IMG/VR virus record: IMGVR_UViG_3300044679_000029
Coordinates: 1-64,000 of that record
Reading direction: 5' to 3' (one strand)
Source: a virus
Length of the DNA: 64,000 nucleotides
This document shows positions 46,746 through 54,868 of this stretch, piece by piece. Each line of letters starts with the position of its first letter. Position 1 is the first letter of the stretch. Position numbers and translations under genes: made by a program. The notes below the pieces were generated by a model. That model did not search any database. It was not told where the DNA came from and worked only from the letters and a program-made list of their open reading frames with translations.

Positions 46746-46900
46746 GTAAATATAAATGTAAGAAGTGCGGCATTAAAAAGAAACACAACAGATTTCCTAT
46801 AAAGTACGATGGAACTGGCAGAATGTCGACTTGTTATAACTGTCAAGACCAGAAAGTAATAGGTAAATTAATTGAAACTCACCTGTCCAAAGTGTCCTAA
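46739..46900 (+). CDS. Small zinc-ribbon protein, 53 aa
   Basis: A TTG opens a frame with C-K-K-C-G (residues 7-11) and C-Y-N-C-Q (residues 32-36), a classic zinc ribbon with a basic loop (IKKKHNR). The start is uncertain, since no good ribosome-binding site is visible, and it lies on top of the divergent sigma promoter. Overlaps the next gene by 29 bases. Confidence 0.5.
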   Translation: MSSKYKCKKCGIKKKHNRFPIKYDGTGRMSTCYNCQDQKVIGKLIETHLSKVS

Positions 46901-47057
46901 ACACCACCAGAAAACATTCACCGGCGAAGCTCTAAGTTCAGAATACTGGACAATGGATAAAGATGGTGAATGTGTTAATATGGATGGCGGTGAAGTATAC
47001 AAACCACCAGAAGTCTACTTCTGCGATGTATGTGGTACACAAGCTGAGAAGTCTTAA
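46872..47057 (+). CDS. Small zinc-ribbon protein, 61 aa
   Basis: C-P-K-C-P near the start and C-D-V-C-G near the end form a zinc ribbon around an acidic middle. The TTG start at 46872 is the most likely. A second ribbon protein directly after the 53-aa one suggests a small tandem set. Confidence 0.5.
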   Translation: MKLTCPKCPKHHQKTFTGEALSSEYWTMDKDGECVNMDGGEVYKPPEVYFCDVCGTQAEKS

Positions 47058-47287
47058 TGTATATCCTAACAGTAACATACACACCCGAAGAACTACCCGA
47101 CTATGAATTTGATGTTAGCCTGGATGATTTGGTCGGTATCGAACATAAATCATGTAACTTTAAAAATGGTATTCGCCAGATTTGTTGGCGGTTTGAATCT
47201 GAGAAGCAAGCGAAGTCGGCAAGCCGAAAGCTTAAAAAGTTCGATTCGCCGTTGAAGTTAAAAGTAGAAGTTTGTGAAGAAGAATAG
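47057..47287 (+). CDS. Small hypothetical protein, 76 aa
   Basis: The ATG overlaps the previous stop by one base. Alternating beta strands and one basic helix (KQAKSASRKLKKF); ends immediately before the promoter at 47288. Function unknown. Confidence 0.5.
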   Translation: MYILTVTYTPEELPDYEFDVSLDDLVGIEHKSCNFKNGIRQICWRFESEKQAKSASRKLKKFDSPLKLKVEVCEEE

Positions 47288-47316
47288 TTGACAAGCAACA
47301 CTAACGCAGTTATACT
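47288..47316 (+). promoter_or_regulatory. Consensus sigma70 promoter
   Basis: TTGACA (47288-47293), 17-base spacer, TATACT (47311-47316); next gene starts at 47334 behind AAGGAG. Confidence 0.85.
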
Positions 47317-47333
47317 GTAACACAAGGAGCAAC

Positions 47334-47591
47334 GTGGATAATACAAAGCAATTAACATACGAAGATATTAAGAAGGTTGAATACAAGTTATACGTACTAG
47401 GTTCGTTATTAGCCGATAAGCTTGAAGAGGCAGACGGCGAAGGTATAAGTTTAACTTGGGCGGAGACACAAGTAATAACAGATAGCATCTGGGAAAGCCA
47501 TGAGCATCTAGCTTCATTCGATCCTGTCAAGGTTATCGTAGACCACGACCACATTGAACCGGTTAAGCTTAAGCCTGTAAATAACAACTAA
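47334..47591 (+). CDS. Small acidic protein, 85 aa
   Basis: GTG start behind CAAGGAGC. Helical and acidic (LLADKLEEADGEGISLTWAE). Separate promoters before and after make it a one-gene unit, consistent with early expression. Function unknown. Confidence 0.5.
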   Translation: MDNTKQLTYEDIKKVEYKLYVLGSLLADKLEEADGEGISLTWAETQVITDSIWESHEHLASFDPVKVIVDHDHIEPVKLKPVNNN

Positions 47592-47596
47592 AGTAG

Positions 47597-47624
47597 TTGC
47601 ATTTTTCCACCGAAGCATTATACT
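47597..47624 (+). promoter_or_regulatory. Sigma70-type promoter, 16-base spacer
   Basis: TTGCAT (47597-47602) and TATACT (47619-47624), 57 bases before the ATG at 47681. Weaker -35 than the other sites. Confidence 0.6.
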
Positions 47625-47680
47625 GTAAGTGCGACCGATGTTGTCTCGCATTACTAAATAACTAAGGAATAAATTAAAAT

Positions 47681-48511
47681 ATGAGTTCAGAAATCGTAAA
47701 ATTATTCAAGTCAGCAGATATCACTGTTCCATCCGATGCGATGGATAAGTACACTACACTGTTCAAGCAGATGACTGGTGAGAGTACCTCTATTGCTCTA
47801 TCAGAAGTCGGTAGTACCTGGCGCCCGGCGCAGTTAAAGCTAGTGCATCCAGTCACCGATGATCAGATGAAGCCAGACTCCGCTAAGACTGGAGATTTCT
47901 ATTGGACCGGTGGTCTAGTAAAGCGTCCACTACACGTTCTCGTTGCTTATGCGTATCCTACGCGCGCACGATTCCTCAAGGGTGTAGACAAGTCACCGTC
48001 TTGCCGTTCGGAGAACGTAGACATGAAGGGACGTGGTAAGTTTGATAAGTCAAAGTCCGTGTATGGTGATTCATGTGCGGCCTGTCCTTATAACGACCAG
48101 CCGTTTACTAACGGTAAGCAGACTAATTGCGTAGACCAAATGAATGTTGTTTTAGTTCCCGAGGATCTTAGTACGGTCTTCATCATGACGTTTAAGTCGT
48201 CTTCCGCGCAGATTGGACGTCGACTTATCGATATGATTCGTAGCACACCGAGTCCGTGGAGCCGGTTCTACGCTATTGATAGCGAGACCAAGAAGCGCGA
48301 CACTGGTGGTGTGTACGCTGTTCCTACTGTCACACCTGTAGCCGATAAGGCAGTTCCTGCACACCTAGCTAAGTTCGCTAGTGATATTGTTTGTGCTCAG
48401 GTTCATTCGGCTCGTCTGGAAGCTAAGGATATTCAGCTCCAACGCCAAGAAGCGGTCGCATCTGTTCTTGGTAAGGTTACTGACGAAGGTTCCGTCCGAG
48501 ATAGTATGTAA
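47681..48511 (+). CDS. Hypothetical DNA-metabolism protein with cysteine cluster, 276 aa
   Basis: Helical start, then a central beta-rich part with C-R-S, C-A-A-C-P-Y and N-C-V-D-Q cysteines (about residues 108-150) that probably bind zinc, followed by V-V-L-V-P-E-D and an F-K-S-S-S-A-Q-I-G-R-R segment. The position, immediately before nuclease and DNA polymerase genes under its own promoter, would suit a single-strand DNA-binding or replication accessory protein, but no family is firmly recognised. Confidence 0.5.
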   Translation: MSSEIVKLFKSADITVPSDAMDKYTTLFKQMTGESTSIALSEVGSTWRPAQLKLVHPVTDDQMKPDSAKTGDFYWTGGLVKRPLHVLVAYAYPTRARFLKGVDKSPSCRSENVDMKGRGKFDKSKSVYGDSCAACPYNDQPFTNGKQTNCVDQMNVVLVPEDLSTVFIMTFKSSSAQIGRRLIDMIRSTPSPWSRFYAIDSETKKRDTGGVYAVPTVTPVADKAVPAHLAKFASDIVCAQVHSARLEAKDIQLQRQEAVASVLGKVTDEGSVRDSM

Positions 48512-48526
48512 TAATCAATAGTATAA

Positions 48527-48543
48527 ACGAGAGCATCTCTCGT
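48527..48543. repeat. 7-bp hairpin/operator-like palindrome
   Basis: ACGAGAG-CAT-CTCTCGT lies in the gap between the 276-aa genes and is followed at once by CTATACT (TATACT at 48545-48550). It could be an operator over a weak promoter; no -35 is visible. Confidence 0.45.
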
Positions 48544-48594
48544 CTATACTGCACAGCTATATTATGAGCGAAGCATACTACAGCGGACTAAAAA

Positions 48595-49425
48595 ATGTCT
48601 GATATATTAAAGAAATATGCCCCCTGGAGCTTATCAAAAGCACAGATGGCTAGTCAATGCACTCTTAATTTTAAGTTCACATATATAGATAAACTACCAA
48701 GGCATACCACCACCGGTTCAGCAGCACGGGTCGGTTCGGCGGCGCATAAGTGTCTCGAACTTTTACTTAAGGGTGAAAATATAAATCGTGCAATAAACGT
48801 TGGAGCGGTCGATAACAAATTAGTCTATAACGAAATTGAAGAATTAGCATGCATGAAAGACGGCATGCTCGATTTTATTAATCGACTAGCCAGGTGGAAG
48901 TCTACTCACCCCGTCGAGAAACAGTTCGTCGAAATGAAGTTTGGTATCAATGAAGATTTTAAGCCAACTGGGTTCTGGGATAAGGACGCCGTATTCCGTG
49001 GCGCTTTCGACCTTGGAATGAAAACACAGAAGAACGGGTTGGTTATTATCGACCATAAGTCCGGAACAGAAAAGGCCATATCGGCCTATAAAGACCAGTT
49101 AAATTGCTACGCTCTATCCGGGCAAATTCTATTTCCAGAAATTACTGGTGTTGACACAGCGGTTCATTATATTCAGTCTAAAAATATTGTCTGGGGTGAC
49201 TACATCCCCTCCGAAAAAATTAAGTCTGAGCTATTTCCGTGGCTTGTTGCATTTCTTGAGCAAGCGACTTATAACGTAGATAGTGAAATAGCGAAACCAA
49301 CAAAGGGTTGGTTCTGTAATTTTTGTAGTTATAAACCGATTTGTCCCGCCTGGAATGATACCAAGGTTGCAACCCCAATTGAAGCCGACGTCCCACTAGC
49401 AAAAAACGATCCCTCAAATATATGA
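48595..49425 (+). CDS. RecB/Cas4-like PD-(D/E)XK nuclease, 276 aa
   Basis: Motifs: S-Q-C-T (N-terminal cysteine), G-S-A-A-H-K-C-L, R-G-A-F-D-L, V-I-I-D-H-K-S-G (D-x-K), Q-L-N-C-Y-A-L, and C-terminal F-C-N-F-C-S-Y-K-P-I-C-P, again four cysteines suited to an iron-sulfur cluster. The second such nuclease within 5 kb; divided roles (end resection versus replication) are possible. The stop overlaps the DNA polymerase start (ATGA). Confidence 0.8.
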   Translation: MSDILKKYAPWSLSKAQMASQCTLNFKFTYIDKLPRHTTTGSAARVGSAAHKCLELLLKGENINRAINVGAVDNKLVYNEIEELACMKDGMLDFINRLARWKSTHPVEKQFVEMKFGINEDFKPTGFWDKDAVFRGAFDLGMKTQKNGLVIIDHKSGTEKAISAYKDQLNCYALSGQILFPEITGVDTAVHYIQSKNIVWGDYIPSEKIKSELFPWLVAFLEQATYNVDSEIAKPTKGWFCNFCSYKPICPAWNDTKVATPIEADVPLAKNDPSNI

Positions 49426-52109
49426 ACACGTGGTTGTCTGGTACCAAATTAACATTTTTAGCTGAGAGTCCGTCGTACGCTTCCACCAGGGGTAAGGACC
49501 CGTTGACGCCGACTGGTGATGGTATGAAGCGCCTGATTTCAAACATCGCAGCTCGTCTAGCTGTTCAATACGAGAAGCCAGGATTCGTGCTAGAGTACAA
49601 TACTGCGTACGCCGTCGATAGGGTTGGCAAGCCATCTGCCAAACTAATTGAAGAGCATCGTAATGTTTGGCAACAAGAGTGGTCTGATAATACTGCTGGC
49701 GACCAAGTTATTATCGCCTTCGGTATGGCTGCGGTTAAGAGTCTTGGTATTAAGGCGCGCAAGATAAAAGATATCCGCGGAACAGTAATGAAGGCTGTTA
49801 TAAATGGGCGAGAAGTTACTGTAGTACCAACTTTATCTTTTTCGCACGTATACTTGCAGCCTGGTCTTATTAATATATTCCTCCGCGACATAACTCTAGC
49901 AGCTAAAGTTGCTTATTTTGGTGAGACTGTAAAGCCAAAGACTATCGGGGAACTTAGTAAGGACTATATCTACCCCAAGTCTGTTCAAGAGGTTTCAGAC
50001 CTGGTTGATATGATTCTTGCGTATAAAGACCCCGCGAAGATGGACGACGCGGATAAGTGGCCTATCTCTATCGATACGGAAACCAATACACTTAAGACGT
50101 ATAAGCCAGGTGCGAAAGTAATCGTTGTTTCGACCGCGTGGGATAGTGGTAAGGCTGCTGCGATTATTCTTGACCACGACCAAGCGCCGTATGATCCCCG
50201 GGAAGCGTGGGTTCATGTTAAGCGCCTGTTAGAATCGCCTAAGCCGAAGATATTCCACAATGCCAAGTACGACCTGACTATGCTAGAATTAGTATCTGGT
50301 TGTAAAGTTAATAATGTATATTGGGATAGCCTTTGCGCTGAACATTTTTTAGACGAAGATAAAAAAGGTTTTTACGGCTTAAAGAATCTAGCACCATTTT
50401 ATACCCCCGAACTTTCTGGCTACGAGGACGATCTCCATGAGCAACTGCACAAGCAAGAGATTGAGGATGATGAGGCAGAAGACGATGCGGGCGAGGATGC
50501 TGAATTCGAGGAGTATAAGGAAGAAGACGACGGTAAAGCTAAGCCTCAAGAAGACGGAGCCTTTGAGCGCGTCGATCTTAACATCCTGCTACCCTACGCT
50601 GCGGCCGACGCTGACGTTACCAGAGAACTCTGTCGAAATCAATTCCGTACAGTTCTTAGACGAAAAGAAGATACAGACGCCCACAAGGTAATGGACGATC
50701 TGTATATTCCTGGCTCGCGTACACTCGGACGCATGGAACATCGCGGCTGTAAGATTGATTTAGCATTACTATCTGAGTATGAAACTGCATTGACTAAACT
50801 TATTTCCGAAACTAAAACTGAAATCTTTAGACTCGCGGGTAAGGAATTCAATATTAACGCAGCTAAGCAAATCTCAGATACACTGCTGAATCTTAACTTC
50901 GAACTATTTAAGCAAACTAAGAAGGGCAAGATCTCAACAGACAAATCTGTATTTGTTTCGTTACAGGCGAAGTATGTTAGTAATAAAAACCAACCAGATT
51001 TTATTGCCGGCGCTATTACTGACGGCGGAAGACTTCGATTAGTCGAGGCGTTGCTACTATATAAATCAGTCACTAAGATGAAGACGTCGTTCATCAAGAA
51101 TATCAGAAACTATACGGCGATCGACGGCAGACTTCATACATCGTTTAATCTCAATGGAACAGCTACGGGAAGACTATCATCTTCTAGACTAAATCTACAG
51201 AATCTACCGCTCTATATGTGTCGTATTCTGCGGCCGGATGGTTCAGTTGTGTATGCCGGTTTCAATGTTAAATCACTTATCGTACCGGATACGGACAACG
51301 AGGTATGGTTTAATCTCGATATCAAGTCGGCTGAGCTGCGAGTACTAGCGTATTACACACAGGACGCGGAACTTATCAAGAACCTTCGTCCAGATGAAAA
51401 CGGTAAGTTATTAGACGTTCATACGTACTTCATGGCAAAGATTTTGAATCCTGGTGTTGCCGGTGATGAAATTCTTGAGAAATACCGAGAACTAAAGACT
51501 AGGTTAGATGGTGGGGATGATGATTTAAAATTATTTAGAGTAGCCATTAAAAAGACCGTCTTTGGGACACTCTACGGGGCTGGAGGAGCGAAGATAGCTC
51601 AGCAGTTAGGTGATGTTACACCAGAATCAATAAACCAAGCCAAGAAAACGATTGCTGATTTGTTCGCGGCGTTTCCAACGTTGAAGAACTACATCGATAG
51701 CACGCATACCGACGTTAATCGTTATGGAGAAGTTAAGACTGTGTTTGGTCGTCGGCGTAGATTCGGACTAATGGAAACTGGAAGTCAGATGCGGTCGGCA
51801 GCACAACGTGAAGCAGTTAACTTCAAGATTCAATCGACTAGCAGTGACCTTGTAGCTTCTCAGTTGGTTGAAATAGAAGCTCATGCACACGAGATTGGTG
51901 CGAAGGCATTACTTACAGTTCACGATAGTATCAGTGGAACTATACAGAAAAGCCGAGTCAAGGAACTAAAGCCATTCCTGGACAAATATATGATTGACCG
52001 AATCAAAGAAAAATTTCCTTGGTTGCCGGTTGATTTTAGTTACGATTTAGAAATAGGTAAAAATTATGGTCAGCATATTCAGTATTCTGAATATATAAAA
52101 GGATTATAG
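49422..52109 (+). CDS. polA: DNA polymerase I (family A) with UDG-like N-domain, 895 aa
   Basis: Residues 1-165 look like a uracil-DNA-glycosylase superfamily domain (F-L-A-E-S-P, A-F-G-M-A-A-V-K-S-L-G, R-G-T-V, P-T-L-S-F-S-H). A proofreading exonuclease follows with D-T-E (218-220), H-N-A-K-Y-D (279-284) and Y-A-A-A-D-A-D (392-398), interrupted by an acidic insertion (about 347-378). Polymerase motifs: A, D-I-K-S-A-E-L-R (633-640); B, R706/K710/F714/Y718 in K-K-T-V-F-G-T-L-Y-G; C, V-H-D-S (833-836). There is no 5'-nuclease domain. Main replicative polymerase of the phage. Confidence 0.92.
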   Translation: MNTWLSGTKLTFLAESPSYASTRGKDPLTPTGDGMKRLISNIAARLAVQYEKPGFVLEYNTAYAVDRVGKPSAKLIEEHRNVWQQEWSDNTAGDQVIIAFGMAAVKSLGIKARKIKDIRGTVMKAVINGREVTVVPTLSFSHVYLQPGLINIFLRDITLAAKVAYFGETVKPKTIGELSKDYIYPKSVQEVSDLVDMILAYKDPAKMDDADKWPISIDTETNTLKTYKPGAKVIVVSTAWDSGKAAAIILDHDQAPYDPREAWVHVKRLLESPKPKIFHNAKYDLTMLELVSGCKVNNVYWDSLCAEHFLDEDKKGFYGLKNLAPFYTPELSGYEDDLHEQLHKQEIEDDEAEDDAGEDAEFEEYKEEDDGKAKPQEDGAFERVDLNILLPYAAADADVTRELCRNQFRTVLRRKEDTDAHKVMDDLYIPGSRTLGRMEHRGCKIDLALLSEYETALTKLISETKTEIFRLAGKEFNINAAKQISDTLLNLNFELFKQTKKGKISTDKSVFVSLQAKYVSNKNQPDFIAGAITDGGRLRLVEALLLYKSVTKMKTSFIKNIRNYTAIDGRLHTSFNLNGTATGRLSSSRLNLQNLPLYMCRILRPDGSVVYAGFNVKSLIVPDTDNEVWFNLDIKSAELRVLAYYTQDAELIKNLRPDENGKLLDVHTYFMAKILNPGVAGDEILEKYRELKTRLDGGDDDLKLFRVAIKKTVFGTLYGAGGAKIAQQLGDVTPESINQAKKTIADLFAAFPTLKNYIDSTHTDVNRYGEVKTVFGRRRRFGLMETGSQMRSAAQREAVNFKIQSTSSDLVASQLVEIEAHAHEIGAKALLTVHDSISGTIQKSRVKELKPFLDKYMIDRIKEKFPWLPVDFSYDLEIGKNYGQHIQYSEYIKGL

Positions 52110-52110
52110 C

Positions 52111-52212
52111 GTGAAACTCACACAGTCTGATAAAATACGATTCGAGGAAAAATACACACCTGAGCCAAACTCTGGTTGCTGGTTATGGGTTCACCTATTC
52201 AAGAAAAAATAA
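52111..52212 (+). pseudogene. HNH endonuclease N-terminal remnant, 33 aa
   Basis: A GTG frame reads F-E-E-K-Y-T-P-E-P-N-S-G-C-W-L-W, the typical opening of phage HNH endonucleases (F-x-x-k-y ... G-C-W-x-W), then breaks off in V-H-L-F-K-K-K and a stop. It directly follows the DNA polymerase gene, a common homing target. The next gene starts in the overlapping TAAATG. Confidence 0.6.
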
Positions 52213-52524
52213 ATGACTGAACTCTGGGCCATAGTAACTAGTGTACCCGGTACCTATATCATAGGCGACATCGCTTATGGTTTCGGGTATCAGTACGGGA
52301 ATCAAACTATAACACTAAATGAGCCGCTAGTCATTAAAGTTAAAGGCACAAAATTAGTTATAGAAGAATACGACGCGCTAGAAGGCAACGTAACCTTTCC
52401 GTTATCTAACTCCCCGGTAGGTAAACTTAAGAAAAGCTTATACGCCCCAGTAATTCAATACCGGGAGCTTAAAGCGTCTGGTAAGAGCTTTGAGGAAATG
52501 GCGAAGGATATAAGTGAAGATTAA
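52213..52524 (+). CDS. Hypothetical protein, 103 aa
   Basis: Beta-rich N-terminal two thirds (TYIIGDIAYGFGYQYGNQTI) and a C-terminal helix. Starts directly after the HNH remnant. Converges on the terminase gene. Function unknown. Confidence 0.5.
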   Translation: MTELWAIVTSVPGTYIIGDIAYGFGYQYGNQTITLNEPLVIKVKGTKLVIEEYDALEGNVTFPLSNSPVGKLKKSLYAPVIQYRELKASGKSFEEMAKDISED

Positions 52525-52538
52525 TCTGGTGTAATTTT

Positions 52539-54095
52539 TTAGTATACATCGAATTTACCGAGTTGCGTCATCGCAGCCAGTTGGGCAAACGTTAAACTAT
52601 ATAAACTATCATCCGGCAATAGTGGAGATCGTTTCCATAATTTACGATTTGAATTCTCGCTAATCTCTTCAAAATCAGCGAGCACATCATCAAACATAAC
52701 TTTACACTGTTGTTCTTTCGGGAATATCCAATCGCCGCGTTTTACAGATAGCATAAACGTGTCGACCACAGTAGTTTTGTCTGCTATATAACGGTCTTGC
52801 TGATTCCACCTCAGAGGTTTTGCTTGACTCCCCAACTGTACCTGAAAAATAGTATTAGCTGGTAAATTTTCTTTAAGGAGGCTATTCGGGACAGCGCCAC
52901 CGCCGGCATCGCAAAAACATATAGACGGGCCATAACGTCGAAGTATATCAGTCACCTGACGCACTTCCTCACTCGGTGAGATACCTGACGCGAAGATCTT
53001 ATGATGAATAACTCGGTATCGACCGTCATGCGTAATTCCTACTACAGTACAGGCGGTACGAGACATGGCGTTTGGACCAGTAGAGCCGCCAGACCAGTCG
53101 ATGCCTGCGACAATACCTTGGTACTTCTTTTTTTCGATCATCTGAAAGCCGGCATTAATATCTAGCGTTGGGTCACAAAGTGCCTTAAGATCTTCCAAAC
53201 CAACTAGACGTGTGCCTAATGAATCTGATACACCGAGCACTTCGTTCAAGAAAGAACTGGGAGAATACAGTTCCATTTTCTCCAAGATACGTGCCCAGCG
53301 CGACGGACTTTCGCTATTAAGCGGAAGAATTAATTGGCTAATGTGATAACCTTTTATTCGAGCGGTCGGTTTAAGATCGACCCACTTACCACTTCGTGCG
53401 TGAAGCGTATGACCGCAACTAGCGCAGATAATCCCCTTAAGACCAATCGAACGCACTGAATCAATAAAATTTGATTTATTACAACCGTCGCACTTCATCA
53501 CCCACTCGGATGAAGTTGACTGATCAAACAACCATTGTATACCGTTATCGTTAGTTTTAGGTGTACCAGTATATAATATATAACCGTAAGGGCTGTTAGC
53601 TGAACACTCCTTAATAATCGGGAGTAGAGAGATAACATCTAGATCCTGGACCTCGTCCAAGAAGATTCGATCAGCTGAAATACCTCGGATACGATCTGCG
53701 TCTTCCTGCGCGTATGACAAAGCAATTTCCGACCCGTTGGACATAATCTTTAAGAACACGTTTGCAGTAGATCCATAACCACAAAAATTACGACGCACCA
53801 GCGGGGAGTAATTCAATGTCTTAGACAGACGCGTAGTACTAAATTTTGAAGTCTGGTTCTCCGACGGCGACACGTATAACGTCTTCCAGTGTGCTCTAGC
53901 TATACTCTCTGAGATAATGAAGTTTGAGGCCATCGTAGACTTGGAGCACTGACGACCAGATTTAACAATAATTTCTGGCGCGTTACGATCATATATGTCG
54001 TAGGCCCACGGGTAGTCGCGTAAAGATACTGGTTTCCCGTCTAAGTATAATAGACTTTCAACCAGCCTAGATTTGGTTACATTGTACCGGCTCAT
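52539..54095 (-). CDS. terL: Terminase large subunit, 518 aa
   Basis: ATPase: Walker A K-S-G-R-Q-C-S-K-S-T (45-54), Walker B I-F-L-D-E (144-148), coupling-type G-T-P. Nuclease of RNase H fold: D333 (G-I-D-W-S), D396 (F-C-D-A-G-G) and D495/D496 (L-P-D-D-S). Between them lies a zinc ribbon, C-D-G-C (202-205) and C-A-S-C (224-227), which is unusual for the protein but known from lambda-type terminases. It packages DNA through the portal. It stands alone on the minus strand; its start has CTATTATTATACT just upstream and no Shine-Dalgarno sequence. Confidence 0.88.
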   Translation of the reverse strand: MSRYNVTKSRLVESLLYLDGKPVSLRDYPWAYDIYDRNAPEIIVKSGRQCSKSTMASNFIISESIARAHWKTLYVSPSENQTSKFSTTRLSKTLNYSPLVRRNFCGYGSTANVFLKIMSNGSEIALSYAQEDADRIRGISADRIFLDEVQDLDVISLLPIIKECSANSPYGYILYTGTPKTNDNGIQWLFDQSTSSEWVMKCDGCNKSNFIDSVRSIGLKGIICASCGHTLHARSGKWVDLKPTARIKGYHISQLILPLNSESPSRWARILEKMELYSPSSFLNEVLGVSDSLGTRLVGLEDLKALCDPTLDINAGFQMIEKKKYQGIVAGIDWSGGSTGPNAMSRTACTVVGITHDGRYRVIHHKIFASGISPSEEVRQVTDILRRYGPSICFCDAGGGAVPNSLLKENLPANTIFQVQLGSQAKPLRWNQQDRYIADKTTVVDTFMLSVKRGDWIFPKEQQCKVMFDDVLADFEEISENSNRKLWKRSPLLPDDSLYSLTFAQLAAMTQLGKFDVY

Positions 54096-54134
54096 AGTAT
54101 AATAATAGACTGATTTATATTTTAGCTAAAAATC

Positions 54135-54143
54135 TGGTATAAG
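54135..54143 (+). promoter_or_regulatory. Phage-type promoter element TGGTATAAG
   Basis: Exact 9-mer (AATC-TGGTATAAG-AACTTG), divergent from terminase and 42 bases before the ATG at 54185. Confidence 0.65.
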
Positions 54144-54184
54144 AACTTGCTTCTAAAGCATTCATGCTTAGATGGGAGAACAAA

Positions 54185-54442
54185 ATGGCAAAGCTAATAA
54201 ACGAGAATATGTTTGAGTTGGATGACGGTCGTGTCGCTTGTTTTGTCTTTGGGCAGAAGTACGCCCTCAAAGACGGCCGAGTTGGTGAGTACACTGGGTG
54301 TTGTGGCTCCGATATCGAACTGTCTATTGGCGCTGGATCCGCTGGCGGGGTCTACATCATCACGGTTACCGCTGAGGACGTTGAGGACACAGATATCGTT
54401 ACCTTTAAATCCGAGCACCGGAAGTTCAGTTATGAGAACTAA
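54185..54442 (+). CDS. Small beta-rich protein, 85 aa
   Basis: ATG at 54185 behind GGGAG; an upstream in-frame ATG at 54164 lacks a site. Compact beta protein (RVACFVFGQKYALKDGRVGE). Its leader contains AAGCATTCATGCTTAGA, which recurs with one change in the leader of the next gene, suggesting shared post-transcriptional control. Function unknown. Confidence 0.5.
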   Translation: MAKLINENMFELDDGRVACFVFGQKYALKDGRVGEYTGCCGSDIELSIGAGSAGGVYIITVTAEDVEDTDIVTFKSEHRKFSYEN

Positions 54443-54473
54443 AGCACTCATGCTTAGAATGAGGAGATAAATA

Positions 54474-54860
54474 ATGAACTTCAACGCCGGCCGTATTTTG
54501 CTAGGAACATTTAAGCAACATATTACGCGGCTTAATAGTACTACCAAAAAGTACAATGTCACTGGAAGTCGAGATGCTAACTCAATATGTATTACACCAG
54601 TTGACAACCAAGAGTATGAAGTAAAGATATCTATTTATGGTCACGTAGACACTGGTGTAATGTTTCTACGTTTGGGCTTTATACGTACGCCTAAAATTGC
54701 CTGCGCAGATACATTTTCGTTCAAAACTGATTTTAAGCAAGACGAGCTAGCTGAACTTTTAGACACCGTCGACAGAATATTCGCCGGTGAGCTTACAGGA
54801 ACTAATTCACTCGACAAACTTTTAAATGAATGCTATAGTAAAAATATTACTGTAGCTTAG
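54474..54860 (+). CDS. Hypothetical protein, 128 aa
   Basis: GAGGAG before the ATG. Alpha/beta protein with L-D-T-V-D-R-I-F-A-G-E-L near the C-terminus. Shares the short hairpin leader with the 85-aa gene. Function unknown. Confidence 0.5.
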   Translation: MNFNAGRILLGTFKQHITRLNSTTKKYNVTGSRDANSICITPVDNQEYEVKISIYGHVDTGVMFLRLGFIRTPKIACADTFSFKTDFKQDELAELLDTVDRIFAGELTGTNSLDKLLNECYSKNITVA

Positions 54861-54868
54861 GATATAAC

